Below are positions 28,866-37,223 of a stretch of DNA of 58,974 nucleotides, in pieces. The translations under genes were made by a program, and so were the position numbers. Numbering within the stretch: position 1 is the stretch's first letter; each line of letters starts with the position of its first letter. Under the pieces are notes generated by a model. The model was not told where the DNA came from. It saw only the letters and a list, made by a program, of their open reading frames with translations, and made no database searches. Origin of the DNA: a virus. The stretch is taken from positions 1 to 58,974 of IMG/VR virus record IMGVR_UViG_3300045996_002045. The stretch is one strand, 5' to 3'.

Positions 28866-30224
28866 ATGTCTGAGCCCACCCGGCTGCGCGTCGCGCGTCG
28901 TCCCCGAGCCGTCGAGGTCGGCCACGGCCAGCCATCGCAGTGGTGGGCCATGTGGGGCGACGAGGAGACCCCGGAGCTGCAGTGGCCGGCGTCGAACGTC
29001 GTCTACGACCGCATGCAGCGCCAGGACCCGCAGGTGCTGTCCGCGCTGGCCGCGGTGCAGCTGCCGGTGCAGCAGGCGACGTGGCGCCTGGACCCCGCCG
29101 ACGCCTCCGACGAGGTCGTCACCTTCGTCGCGGAGAACCTGGGGCTGCCGATCAAGGGCAAGAGCGAGGCCCCGCCGCGCGCCACCCGGGAGCGGGACCG
29201 CTTCAGCTGGACGCAGCACGTCGAATGGGCGCTCGAGTGCACCGTGTTCGGGCACATGTTCTTCGAGCAGGTCTACCGCTTCGACTCGGCGACGGGGAAG
29301 TTCCACCTGCGGAAGCTGGCGCCGCGCTGGCCGAAGACGATTCAGGAGATCAAGACGGCCCGCGACGGTGGTCTCGAGGCGATCGTGCAGCGCCCGTGGA
29401 TCGCGCCGGGCGTCGTGTCGACGTCGGATAAGGAACCGATCACGATCCCCGTCGAGTCGCTGGTGGCCTACGTCTACAAGCGCCGCGGCACGTGGCTCGG
29501 CCAGTCGCTGCTCCGCTCGGCCTACAAGCATTGGCTGCTGAAGGACCGGTCCCTGCGGCGCTGGGACGAGCGGGACGAGCGCAACAGCATGGGCGTGCCG
29601 CACTACACCGCGGGCGAGGAGGAGGACACCCTCGACCACGGCCACGCGCTGGCGCAGCAGTACCGCGCCGGGACCGCGGCCGGCGGTGCCGGCCCGTTCG
29701 GCTCCCGCATGGAACTGCTCGGCGTGCAGGGCATGCTGCCGGACATCGAAGCGGCGGCCCGCTACCACGACGAGGCGATCACCAAGAGCGTCCTGGCGCA
29801 CTTCCTGAACCTCGGCCAGCAGACCGGCACCGGCAGCTACGCGCTGGGCGCCAGCTTCATCGACTTCTTCATCATGAGCCTGCAGAGCCTCGCGCAGCTC
29901 ATCGCGGACACCGCCACGCAGCACGTCGTCGAAGACCTGGTCGACGTCAACTTCGGCGAGGATGAGCCGGCGCCGGTGATCACGTTCGACCCGATCGGGC
30001 AGAACGCCGGGGCCGTGGTGCAGGCGCTGCAGATGCTCATCACCTCGGGCGCGATCTTCCCCGACCCCGCGCTGGACGCCTTCGTGCGCCAGCTCGTCGG
30101 GCTGCCGCCCAAGGCGCCGCTGCCGAACGCGACCACGCCGGCCGGTGCCGCCGGCCCGCCGGTCCCGGAGCGCCCCGCCACCGGCCCGGAGGCCGACAAC
30201 GCGGCACCGGCTACCGACGAGTAA
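28866..30224 (+). CDS. Portal protein
   Basis: 452 residues. The DUF935/Mu-gp29-type pattern is present: MQRQDPQVLSALAAVQLPVQ, WTQHVEWALECTVFGHMFFE, KLAPRWPKTIQEI and YKHWLLKDRSLRRWDERDER, then a long helical region and a low-complexity Pro/Ala tail. It forms the dodecameric ring through which DNA is packaged and to which the tail connects. Position after terminase and before protease agrees. Confidence 0.85.
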   Translation: MSEPTRLRVARRPRAVEVGHGQPSQWWAMWGDEETPELQWPASNVVYDRMQRQDPQVLSALAAVQLPVQQATWRLDPADASDEVVTFVAENLGLPIKGKSEAPPRATRERDRFSWTQHVEWALECTVFGHMFFEQVYRFDSATGKFHLRKLAPRWPKTIQEIKTARDGGLEAIVQRPWIAPGVVSTSDKEPITIPVESLVAYVYKRRGTWLGQSLLRSAYKHWLLKDRSLRRWDERDERNSMGVPHYTAGEEEDTLDHGHALAQQYRAGTAAGGAGPFGSRMELLGVQGMLPDIEAAARYHDEAITKSVLAHFLNLGQQTGTGSYALGASFIDFFIMSLQSLAQLIADTATQHVVEDLVDVNFGEDEPAPVITFDPIGQNAGAVVQALQMLITSGAIFPDPALDAFVRQLVGLPPKAPLPNATTPAGAAGPPVPERPATGPEADNAAPATDE

Positions 30225-30412
30225 TGGACCTGCTCGGCCTCATCCTCGTCGTCGGCGCGGTGCTGGTGCTGCTACTGCTCGGCATGCTGGTGCTCGAGTC
30301 GGCGGTCAAGCTCCACCTCGCGTGGCGGTTCCGGAAGGTCGTCGAGAACGCCTGCCAGTACCCGGACTGCCTGCAGCTGAGGTGTCACGACGACCGCGAG
30401 AACGGCGGGTGA
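30224..30412 (+). CDS. Small membrane protein
   Basis: 62 residues; ATG overlaps the portal stop (TAATG). One N-terminal span (LILVVGAVLVLLLLGMLVL) and a cytosolic part with CQYPDCLQLRC, a possible metal site. Insertion of a membrane protein between portal and protease is unusual. Function unknown. Confidence 0.6.
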   Translation: MDLLGLILVVGAVLVLLLLGMLVLESAVKLHLAWRFRKVVENACQYPDCLQLRCHDDRENGG

Positions 30413-30449
30413 CTTCTCTCTCCGCGCCATTGACCCCGTCGCCCGGGGG

Positions 30450-30474
30450 TTGTGCGCTACTGGGCGCTAACGTG
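30450..30474 (+). promoter_or_regulatory. Degenerate palindrome upstream of the protease gene
   Basis: GGGGGTTGTGCGCTA resembles the copy at 11301-11319 with three bases missing, followed by a second GCGCTA (30464-30469) running into TAACGT, which lies 8 nt before the ATG at 30482. Likely a late promoter for the head genes. Confidence 0.45.
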
Positions 30475-30481
30475 TGCACCC

Positions 30482-31675
30482 ATGGGTGATCAGCGCCGGT
30501 GGTATGCCATGGCCAAGGCCGAGGCGAGCGACGCGGCGGTGATCCGCATCTTCGGCGACATTGGCGATTCGTGGTGGGGCGACTCGGTGTCCGCCGCCCA
30601 GTTCGCTGAGGATCTCGACGAGATCGGCAAGGTCGCGCAGCTCGAGGTGCGCCTCAACTCCCCCGGCGGGGACATGTTCGACGGCGTCGCGATCTACAAC
30701 ACGCTGCGGAACCACCCCGCGAAGGTCACTGCCTACGTCGACGGGCTGGCCGCCTCCGCCGCGTCCGTCATCGCGATGGGCGCCGACGAGCTCGTCATGG
30801 GCACCGGCACGCAGCTGATGATCCACGACGCCTGGGCACTGTCGGTCGGGAACGCCGACGACATGCGCGCGCAGGCCGCGGTCATGGACCAGCTGTCCGA
30901 TTCGATGGCGGACATCTATGCCGACCGGGCCGGCGGCACCGCCGCCGACTGGCGCAAGGCGATGCGCGACGAAGCCTGGTATGGCGCCGATGAGGCCGTC
31001 GAGGCTGGCCTGGCCGACCGGATCGTGAAGCGCGAGAAGGACACCGAGGACGTCGAAGTGGCCGCCGCGGTGCGCTCGTCGAAGTTCGCCGCGAAGGTGT
31101 TCCGCTACCAGGGCCGGGCGCACGCACCGGCACCACAGACCCCCGCCCGTCCGGGTGGGTCCACGAACAAGGGAGGTGCCGTGGCTCACGAGTTCACGGA
31201 CGAGGAGTTCACCGCCCTGCGCGAGAAGCTCGGACTGGGCGAGGACGCCGCTGCTGGCGACCTGCTGGACGCCCTGGACGAGCTCGCGACGCAGGCACCC
31301 GCCACCGAGAAGGAAGCCGAGCCGGTCGCGGCGAAGCTCCCCGCCGGTGTCGTCGCCATCGAAGAGGGCGTGCTCGCCGACCTTCGTCGGGACGCCGCCG
31401 CCGGTGCCGCCGCGCGCGCCGAGCAGGTCAAGGCCCGCCGGGTCGGCCTGGTCGAGGCCGCCACGATCGCCGGCAAGATCCGCGCCGCGGACCGCGACCG
31501 GTGGCTGAAGAACCTCGAGCTCGACCCCGAGGGGTACGAGGAGATCTTGGCCAAGCTCGAGCCGGGCCTGGCGGTCAACACCTCGGAGCGTGGCTACGAC
31601 TCCGGGGAGACCGACACCCCTGACGACGTCCAGGCCGTCGTCGACTCGCCGCTCTACAAGGGATGGACTGTCTGA
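30482..31675 (+). CDS. ClpP-like prohead protease with fused scaffold region
   Basis: 397 residues. Residues about 17-190 are a ClpP/S14-type protease: VRLNSPGGDMFDG, catalytic-type Ser92 in DGLAASAASVIAMG, His115 in LMIHDAWA. The C-terminal 165 residues are charged and helical, as in scaffold proteins, ending in a conserved-looking VVDSPLYKGW. Such proteases mature phage proheads by cutting the scaffold and capsid. An internal start at 31181 (listed separately) would give the scaffold alone, as in lambda C/Nu3. Confidence 0.85.
   Translation: MGDQRRWYAMAKAEASDAAVIRIFGDIGDSWWGDSVSAAQFAEDLDEIGKVAQLEVRLNSPGGDMFDGVAIYNTLRNHPAKVTAYVDGLAASAASVIAMGADELVMGTGTQLMIHDAWALSVGNADDMRAQAAVMDQLSDSMADIYADRAGGTAADWRKAMRDEAWYGADEAVEAGLADRIVKREKDTEDVEVAAAVRSSKFAAKVFRYQGRAHAPAPQTPARPGGSTNKGGAVAHEFTDEEFTALREKLGLGEDAAAGDLLDALDELATQAPATEKEAEPVAAKLPAGVVAIEEGVLADLRRDAAAGAAARAEQVKARRVGLVEAATIAGKIRAADRDRWLKNLELDPEGYEEILAKLEPGLAVNTSERGYDSGETDTPDDVQAVVDSPLYKGWTV
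31181..31675 (+). CDS. Scaffold protein from an internal in-frame start
   Basis: GTG at 31181 is codon 234 of the protease frame and follows AAGGGAGGTG with 3-4 nt spacing, one of the best ribosome sites in the window. The product would be 164 residues (AHEFTDEEFTALREKLGLGE onwards), acidic and helical with Ala/Glu-rich stretches, exactly the scaffold-like part. Nested scaffold genes are known from lambda-like phages; here it is inferred from the ribosome site. Confidence 0.7.
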   Translation: MAHEFTDEEFTALREKLGLGEDAAAGDLLDALDELATQAPATEKEAEPVAAKLPAGVVAIEEGVLADLRRDAAAGAAARAEQVKARRVGLVEAATIAGKIRAADRDRWLKNLELDPEGYEEILAKLEPGLAVNTSERGYDSGETDTPDDVQAVVDSPLYKGWTV

Positions 31676-32142
31676 TGCCCGCGATCCCCGTCGTTACTCA
31701 GCAGGCGCAGCGGACGTACGTCCCCGCCCTCGGTCAGATCATCACCGGTGGGCAGGTCGTCGAGGCCGTTACCGACTCGACCCGCGGCGGCCGCATCCGG
31801 CCGGCCGGCGCCGGCTCCGCCAAGTGGCTGGGCGTCGCGATCACCGACGCGCACTCCCCGGAAGACGTGAACACCGCGCTCGGCACCGCCGGCACCGTCG
31901 GCGGCCGCCCGCTGGTCAACTTCGCGCCGTTCCCGGTGAACGTCGCCGTCGTGTCCAGCGGCTCCGAGGTGCCCGTGGTGTACGCCGCCGCGGCCAACTT
32001 CGGTGACGCGCTCCAGTGCGCCGCGAACGGCCAGGTGACGCCGGTGACGGTGGCCACCGCCGACCCGCGCACGATCGTCGGCAAGTGCACCGCTCCCAAC
32101 GGGGTGGGCATCGGCGCCGTCGGCCTCATGCGGATCGCCTGA
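31675..32142 (+). CDS. Head decoration-like protein
   Basis: 155 residues, ATG overlapping the protease stop. Beta- and Gly-rich (RTYVPALGQIITGGQVVEAV, ending GVGIGAVGLMRIA), resembling DUF2190/lambda-D-type decoration proteins that bind the capsid surface. Location between protease and major capsid is the standard one. Confidence 0.7.
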   Translation: MPAIPVVTQQAQRTYVPALGQIITGGQVVEAVTDSTRGGRIRPAGAGSAKWLGVAITDAHSPEDVNTALGTAGTVGGRPLVNFAPFPVNVAVVSSGSEVPVVYAAAANFGDALQCAANGQVTPVTVATADPRTIVGKCTAPNGVGIGAVGLMRIA

Positions 32143-32179
32143 CGGCCCCGACCACCACGACTGAGAGAGCGAGCACAGC

Positions 32180-33124
32180 ATGGCTACCGTGACCACGGTC
32201 GGGAGCGTCTCGGACGGCTCCCGCACCACCGTCGCCGACCTCGTCGGCAACCCGCTGATGATCCCCGCGCGGATCATTGAGCTGCTCAACAACGCCTTCC
32301 TGACCGACGTCGTCTTCCGCAACGCGGGCGGCAACAGCAACGGGCTGGTGGGGTTCGAGGAGAACACGCCGCTGTTCCTCGCCGGTGACGTCGAGGACGT
32401 CGCCGAGTACGGCGAGATCCCGATCGCCGTCGGACAGCGCGGCATCGCCCGCGTCGCGGTCGGCGTGAAGCGTGGCCTGGGCGTCCGGGTGTCGCGCGAG
32501 ATGCGCGACGAGAACCAGGTCGACAAGGTCAACCTGCAGATCCGCCAGCTGACCAACACCATGATCCGCTCGGAAGAGCGGGTGCTGCGTGCGCTGCTGC
32601 TGGCCTCCTCGTCGATCCCGAGCATCGCCGCGACCGCGGCGTGGACGGGTGCCACGAGCAAGGTGCGCCGGGACATCTCGGCCGCGCAGGAGAAGGTGGC
32701 CACCGCGAAGCCGGCGGCGGAGGTGTCGACTGAGGAGTACCTCGGCTTCGACGCTGACACCATCATCCTGCCGGGCAGCATCCGCGCGGTGCTGCAGGAC
32801 AACGAGGAGTTCCTCAAGGTCTACAACACCACGGCCGAGGGTGAGGCGCTCGCGTTCCGCGGCACCATGCCCGGCCAGGTGCTCGGCCTCAACCCGCTGC
32901 TGACGCGGTTCTGGCCGAACGACCGGGCGCTGGTCCTCCAGCGCGGGACCGTCGGCTTCCGCTCCGACACCCGTCCGCTGGAGGCCACTGGCCTCTACCC
33001 GGAGGGCAACGGCCCCAACGGCGGCCCGACCGAGTCGTGGCGGACCGACACCACCCGCAAGCGCGTCCTGGGCGTCGACCAGCCCCTGGCCGCCTGCTGG
33101 ATCACCGGCATCCAGGCCGCCTGA
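32180..33124 (+). CDS. Major capsid protein
   Basis: 314 residues, ATG 32180 with GAGAGAGCGAG upstream. VTTVGSVSDGSRTTVADLVG, IPIAVGQRGIARVAVGVKRG and VKVNLQIRQL-like helices correspond to an HK97-type capsid fold with N-arm, spine helix (MIRSEERVLRALLLAS) and P-domain; the C-terminal strand carries TDTTRKRVLGVDQPLAAC. No separate delta domain is evident, consistent with the encoded scaffold. Main shell protein by position and length. Confidence 0.85.
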   Translation: MATVTTVGSVSDGSRTTVADLVGNPLMIPARIIELLNNAFLTDVVFRNAGGNSNGLVGFEENTPLFLAGDVEDVAEYGEIPIAVGQRGIARVAVGVKRGLGVRVSREMRDENQVDKVNLQIRQLTNTMIRSEERVLRALLLASSSIPSIAATAAWTGATSKVRRDISAAQEKVATAKPAAEVSTEEYLGFDADTIILPGSIRAVLQDNEEFLKVYNTTAEGEALAFRGTMPGQVLGLNPLLTRFWPNDRALVLQRGTVGFRSDTRPLEATGLYPEGNGPNGGPTESWRTDTTRKRVLGVDQPLAACWITGIQAA

Positions 33125-33138
33125 GAGGACTGACAGAC

Positions 33139-33678
33139 ATGCCCGACGTCAACGAGATCAAGGCCGGCGAGTACGAACTTCTCGCCGACCAGTGGGACGA
33201 GACGACCAGCAAGCCCGGCGAGCCGTACACCTTCGTGCGGCACTACAAGGGCGAGACGGTCACGCTGACCGAAGAGGACGCGCGGCGCCTGCTGCCCGTC
33301 GGCGCGGTCGGCGAGCCCGGTGCCCGCGAGAAGCTGCAGCTGGAGCTGGCCAAGGCGCAGTACCTGGCTGCGCTGGCCGCGGTGCCGGACGCTCTTCGGT
33401 CGCAGATCACCGAGGAGCAGGCGCTCGAGGCCTTCAACCGCGAGACCCCCGTCGAGGAGCTCACGGTGCACACCGCACCCGGCTTCCCGAACGAGGGCCC
33501 GCGGCCGCGCGTCGCTGAGGCGACCGTCGGCGAGGGCACCGGCGGGCCGGAGACCGAGGAGGCGTCGGAGGCTTCCACGCCGGCCGAGGTCGCTGAGGAG
33601 GCCGAGGCGAGCACCAGCACGGTGTCGTCCGCGAAGCGCACCGGTCGCACCGGCCGCGGCGCCGACGACAGCGTCTGA
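33139..33678 (+). CDS. Head-associated protein with acidic tail
   Basis: 179 residues from ATG 33139, GAGAGGA upstream. A compact N-terminal domain (ADQWDETTSKPGEPYTFVRH, YKGETVTLTEEDARRLL) is followed by a Glu/Ala/Ser/Thr-rich tail with a basic end. Genes of this type lie after the capsid gene in many phages and may be head fibres or structural adaptors. Not firmly assigned. Confidence 0.6.
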   Translation: MPDVNEIKAGEYELLADQWDETTSKPGEPYTFVRHYKGETVTLTEEDARRLLPVGAVGEPGAREKLQLELAKAQYLAALAAVPDALRSQITEEQALEAFNRETPVEELTVHTAPGFPNEGPRPRVAEATVGEGTGGPETEEASEASTPAEVAEEAEASTSTVSSAKRTGRTGRGADDSV

Positions 33679-33698
33679 CCGAGAGAGGAGGGCGTGAG

Positions 33699-34115
33699 AT
33701 GGCTGCGAATCTGACGAGGAAGGACGCTCGCGCCCTCCTCCCTCAGCACGACCTGCCCGACGAGCAGGTGGACATCGTCATCGACATGGTTCGGGCGTGG
33801 CTGCTCGACGCCACGGGCCTGGACGCGCTGCCGGAGCCGCTCGACGACTTCCTGTGGGCGTCGGCGGTGGAGCTGGCCGCGCTGCTCGCGGACAACCCCA
33901 CGTCGCTGATGAGCCGGCAGGCGGGCCCCACGGGCACCATGTGGTCGCAGCGCAACCAGCGCGAGTCGGTGCTCAACCGCGTCCGCGCGCGGTACCGCGC
34001 CAAGCGCATGGCGCCGCGCGGCTCGTACCCGGCGCCGTCCAGCTGGCCGCAGCCGGCCGAGCCGCTCATCAAGAGCGTCGACAGCGGCTCCGTGTGGCTG
34101 GTGCCGGGCCCGTGA
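33699..34115 (+). CDS. Head-tail connector (adaptor)
   Basis: 138 residues. Helical (DEQVDIVIDMVRAWLLDATG and WASAVELAALLADNPTSLMS) in the manner of HK97 gp6/SPP1 gp15 connectors, with a basic C-terminus. It would dock onto the portal. Overlaps the head-closure gene by 4 nt. Confidence 0.65.
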   Translation: MAANLTRKDARALLPQHDLPDEQVDIVIDMVRAWLLDATGLDALPEPLDDFLWASAVELAALLADNPTSLMSRQAGPTGTMWSQRNQRESVLNRVRARYRAKRMAPRGSYPAPSSWPQPAEPLIKSVDSGSVWLVPGP

Positions 34116-34459
34116 AGCTCGGCGATCACACGGTCGTGCTCGAGAAGAGCATCGACAACTGGGAGCAGGCCGACGAGTACGGCAACCCGGCCAAGGGGAA
34201 GGTGTACCGCGAGTTGCGGTGGTGCTCGTTCACCCCGACCCGCTCGAGTGAGGACCAGTCGCGCACGTCGCCGTCGATCTCCGGCGCGACGCTGATCGCC
34301 ACCCGGCTCAGCGCGCACGACGTGGAGACCGCCGACGCGATCTTGTCCAACTGGACGAAGAACCCCGACGGCACGTACACCGGCCGCCGGTGGGGCGTCA
34401 TCGGCGAGGTCGGCGAGTGGGACACCGCCATCGAAGTGCAGCTGCGGAGGCTGACCTGA
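34112..34459 (+). CDS. Head-closure protein
   Basis: 115 residues from GTG 34112. Beta-rich, with CSFTPTRSSEDQSRTSPSIS and a C-terminal WGVIGEVGEWD, similar in size and order to gp16/stopper proteins that seal the head. Coupled to both neighbours. Confidence 0.65.
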   Translation: MKLGDHTVVLEKSIDNWEQADEYGNPAKGKVYRELRWCSFTPTRSSEDQSRTSPSISGATLIATRLSAHDVETADAILSNWTKNPDGTYTGRRWGVIGEVGEWDTAIEVQLRRLT

Positions 34460-34767
34460 TGGCCGCGATCAAGGAACTGGTCGTCTCACAGATCGACTCC
34501 CGGTACGGCGGCAACGGTGGCCTCATCCGCGCCGTCATGCAGTCCCGGCAGGTGCGCGCGAAGCTGGCCGAGGTCGCCGACCGCAAGGCGGCCACCGCGC
34601 GGCGCATCGCCGCCGTCGAGGCGCCCGACGTGGTGATCGGCCGCTACGACGGCACCCGGCCGCGGGGCCGCTCGTACGCGCGGATCACCGCGCCCGCCGA
34701 CTACGAGCACGGGACGGCGAACATCGCCCGGCGGCGGATCCTCGGCCGGGCGGTGAGTGCCCGATGA
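34459..34767 (+). CDS. HK97 gp10-like neck/tail component
   Basis: 102 residues. Helix with VMQSRQVRAKLAEVADRKAA, then a short beta domain ending YEHGTANIARRRILGRA. Size, charge and order match the gp10-type head-tail joining proteins. Confidence 0.65.
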   Translation: MAAIKELVVSQIDSRYGGNGGLIRAVMQSRQVRAKLAEVADRKAATARRIAAVEAPDVVIGRYDGTRPRGRSYARITAPADYEHGTANIARRRILGRAVSAR

Positions 34768-35177
34768 CCGTCCTGCCCTTCGTTGACGTGGAGCGGCTCG
34801 TCGCGCGGCACATGAACGGCGGCAACGGCCAGCCCCGCGCGCTGCCGCCGGCGTACCGCGCGGTCACCGACCTGCCCGACCCGCTGGAGCCCCGGCTGCC
34901 GCTGGTGCGCCTGATCGCCGGGACGTCCACCCGCGACGACCAGGTCACCGCGTACCCGCGGATCGACGTCCACAACTTCGCGGCCACCCGCGAAGCGATG
35001 TGGGCCCTCACCGCGGCGTCGCACGCCGCGATGGGCACCCTCACGCAGGTGGACGGACAAGACGTGGATCAGGTGGTCACGATTCAGTGGCCGTACTTCC
35101 TGGCCTGGTCCCCGACGGTCCCTCGGTCCGTCGCCTCGTACGAAATACAGCTCCGCCCGCGCCGCGCGGTCGGCTGA
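34764..35177 (+). CDS. Tail terminator protein
   Basis: 137 residues. The alpha/beta pattern includes LPLVRLIAGTSTRDDQVTAY, PRIDVHNFAATREAMWALT and a C-terminal YEIQLRPRRA strand, as in tail-terminator proteins that cap the tail tube. Directly precedes the major tail protein. Confidence 0.7.
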   Translation: MTVLPFVDVERLVARHMNGGNGQPRALPPAYRAVTDLPDPLEPRLPLVRLIAGTSTRDDQVTAYPRIDVHNFAATREAMWALTAASHAAMGTLTQVDGQDVDQVVTIQWPYFLAWSPTVPRSVASYEIQLRPRRAVG

Positions 35178-35194
35178 CCCGAGAGGAACACAGC

Positions 35195-35872
35195 ATGCCC
35201 GACGTGACCGGGACCTTCACCGACCTGAAGGGGCACGATGACAGCCTCATCAGGAAGATGCTCGAGCTCGCCATCTTCGTGGCGCCGTGGCCGGCGGCTC
35301 CGGCTCTGACGACGGTGACGAACGCCGCTGGCACGCAGCTGACCATCCCCGACTCGTACAAGAGCCTGGGCATGATCGGCAAGGATGACGGCGCCAGCTG
35401 GACCCCCTCGATCGACATCAGCGAGGTCGGCGCCTACGGCTACGGCACCGCGGTCCGCCGCGACGCGACCAGCCGCACGCTGGACCTGGCCTTCACCATG
35501 CTGGAGGCCAAGCGCGCCGTCTGGGAGCTCTACTACGGCATCGACCTGACCAGCGCCGTCGTGCCCGCGGCGAAGAACGAGCTGTTCTTCGACCAGCCGG
35601 CCGCGCCGGGCACCACGTATGTGCGCCTGCTCGCCGTCGGTAAGGACGGCCAAGGGTCGAACACGATCTACCACGCGGAGTACCTGCCGAAGGCGATCCT
35701 CACCGACGCTGAGGCCATCGCCTGGTCCGACGGCGACCCGATCCGCTACGGCGTGACGCTGTCCGCCGACGTGGACACCACCTACGGCACGTCGCAGCGG
35801 TCCTTCTGGGGCGGTCCCGGCTTCACGACCTCCCTGATCACCCGCATGGGCCTGACCAAGGCCTCGAGCTGA
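35195..35872 (+). CDS. Major tail protein
   Basis: 225 residues, ATG 35195 with GAGAGGA upstream. Features of tail-tube proteins: SWTPSIDISEVGAYGYGTAV, RDATSRTLDLAFTMLEAKRA (strand then helix), and DGDPIRYGVTLSADVD. It forms stacked hexamers of the non-contractile tail. Lies between terminator and chaperone genes as expected. Confidence 0.8.
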   Translation: MPDVTGTFTDLKGHDDSLIRKMLELAIFVAPWPAAPALTTVTNAAGTQLTIPDSYKSLGMIGKDDGASWTPSIDISEVGAYGYGTAVRRDATSRTLDLAFTMLEAKRAVWELYYGIDLTSAVVPAAKNELFFDQPAAPGTTYVRLLAVGKDGQGSNTIYHAEYLPKAILTDAEAIAWSDGDPIRYGVTLSADVDTTYGTSQRSFWGGPGFTTSLITRMGLTKASS

Positions 35873-35887
35873 GAGAGGACTGACGAC

Positions 35888-36097
35888 ATGGCACGCAGGG
35901 ACAGCGGGGGCGACCCCACGGTGATCTATTACGCGCCGGACGGCAGCGAGTATCCCGTCAACGGCGACACGCTGACCGAGGTCGAGAAGACCAACCTCCG
36001 GTCGCAGGGCTACTCCACGGAGAAGCCGAAGGACCCCCAGCCGGTCGCCCCGCCGCCGGCACCTCCGGGCCCGCTGTCGGGTGCAACGTCGGAGTGA
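35888..36097 (+). CDS. Small protein after the major tail gene
   Basis: 69 residues, ATG 35888 with GAGAGGAC upstream. Contains VIYYAPDGSEYPVNGDTLTE, then a Pro-rich tail. Possibly a minor tail-tube component; family not recognised. The transcript ends shortly after at a strong terminator. Confidence 0.6.
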   Translation: MARRDSGGDPTVIYYAPDGSEYPVNGDTLTEVEKTNLRSQGYSTEKPKDPQPVAPPPAPPGPLSGATSE

Positions 36098-36203
36098 TGG
36101 GGTAGGAATGCACTAGTCCCCGCTTCGGGGTGGGGAAGCGCAGAGTCTCACGACTCGGGTGATGGGCTGGCAGGCCCCATCGCGCACGTCTGCCCCCGCA
36201 CAG

Positions 36204-36240
36204 CAGCCCCCCGGTCTCATCCCCCGAGACCGGGGGGCTG
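36204..36240 (+). terminator. Terminator ahead of the first moron
   Basis: Exact 15-bp stem CAGCCCCCCGGTCTC / GAGACCGGGGGGCTG with a 7-nt loop, followed by TT. A smaller hairpin (CCCCGCTTCGGGG) lies at 36117-36129. The 36098-36203 stretch has no gene. Confidence 0.85.
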
Positions 36241-36269
36241 TTGCGTGCGCTAGTACCTGGTGCTACCTT
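36241..36269 (+). promoter_or_regulatory. Shortened palindrome and promoter
   Basis: TTGCGTGCGCTA (36241-36252), two bases shorter in the left arm; TTGCGT as -35, 17 nt, TACCTT (36264-36269) as -10. It abuts the terminator stem and drives the gene at 36318. Confidence 0.6.
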
Positions 36270-36317
36270 CAGGACACCCGAGCAGCACAGAACACACCCC
36301 GAACGAAGGATCACACC

Positions 36318-37148
36318 GTGTCTCACCCCAGCCAGACCCCCCGCCCCCGCCACGGCGAGCCCGACCAGTACGCCGGCTACGGCTACGGCGGCCAGCCCGT
36401 CGACCCGGGCACCGGCACCCCCGTCCCGCCGCCCGGCTACCGCTACGAGCCCGGCTACCCGCCCTTCGTGCCGATCCCCCGCAAGGGCAACGGCCTGGCG
36501 ATCTCCAGCCTGGTGCTCGGCATCGTCGGCGTGATGCTGTCGTGGATCCCGGTCGTCGGGTACTTCGCCTTCATCATCGGCATCGTCGGCTTCGTGCTCG
36601 GCGCCATCGGGATCTTCAAGAGCCACCGGATCATGTCGATCACCGGCGTGGTGCTCAACACCCTGGCGATCGTCTTCTCGGTCATCGCGTTCGCCTCGCT
36701 GATGAGCGACGTTGACAAGGCCGTCAACGACTACAACGCCGCCGTGGAGGCCGCGCCCGAGCTCACCGCTCCGTCGCTGAGTGCCCCGGCCGGCGGCATC
36801 GAAGACGAGCTCGAGGGTGAGGCCGAGGCCAACGCCGACGTGGTCGACGACACCCCGAACAGCGACAACGGCTGGGTGATCGAGCACCTCGACTGGCCGA
36901 CCGGCAGCGCCTACACCTTCGCCGAGCTGACGCTGACCAACACCGAGCCCTCCGCGCGCACTGCGAGCGTCGAGGTCGCCGTCTTCGAGGATGAGCACCT
37001 GATCGGCACGCTCTACGGCGTGACCAACTTCGACGTGCCCGGCAACAGCAGCGACACCCTCGTGCTGCTGCCGGCCGACATCACCGAGGACCCCTTCGAC
37101 CACGAGCCGACCGAGGCGAACCTGACCTACGTGCTCACCACCTACTGA
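36318..37148 (+). CDS. Moron: DUF4190-like membrane protein
   Basis: 276 residues from GTG 36318, ribosome site GAAGGA. A Pro/Gly/Tyr-rich cytoplasmic start (YAGYGYGGQPVDPG) is followed by a DUF4190-type pair of spans (NGLAISSLVLGIVGVMLSWI, FAFIIGIVGFVLGAIGIF and a further VVLNTLAIVFSVIAF), then an acidic linker and a beta-rich outer domain (YTFAELTLTNTEPSARTASV) like DUF4352-type regions. This is a host-like architecture and not a tail protein. Its own promoter and flanking terminators set it apart within the tail operon, the hallmark of a moron. Superinfection exclusion or host-envelope change is the natural hypothesis. Confidence 0.75.
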   Translation: MSHPSQTPRPRHGEPDQYAGYGYGGQPVDPGTGTPVPPPGYRYEPGYPPFVPIPRKGNGLAISSLVLGIVGVMLSWIPVVGYFAFIIGIVGFVLGAIGIFKSHRIMSITGVVLNTLAIVFSVIAFASLMSDVDKAVNDYNAAVEAAPELTAPSLSAPAGGIEDELEGEAEANADVVDDTPNSDNGWVIEHLDWPTGSAYTFAELTLTNTEPSARTASVEVAVFEDEHLIGTLYGVTNFDVPGNSSDTLVLLPADITEDPFDHEPTEANLTYVLTTY

Positions 37149-37168
37149 CCGCCGCTCCACCCCTGATC

Positions 37169-37200
37169 GCCCCGGCGCGGACCAGCCCCCGCGCCGGGGC
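37169..37200 (+). terminator. Terminator after the first moron
   Basis: Exact 12-bp stem GCCCCGGCGCGG / CCGCGCCGGGGC with an 8-nt loop, 21 nt past the stop. Confidence 0.8.
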
Positions 37201-37223
37201 CCACCCCTGAGAGAGGACTTCCC

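Noticed and set aside
36098-36203. Possible tRNA before the terminator
   Set aside because: Several short hairpins but no T-loop GGTTCGA-type sequence and no acceptor pairing.
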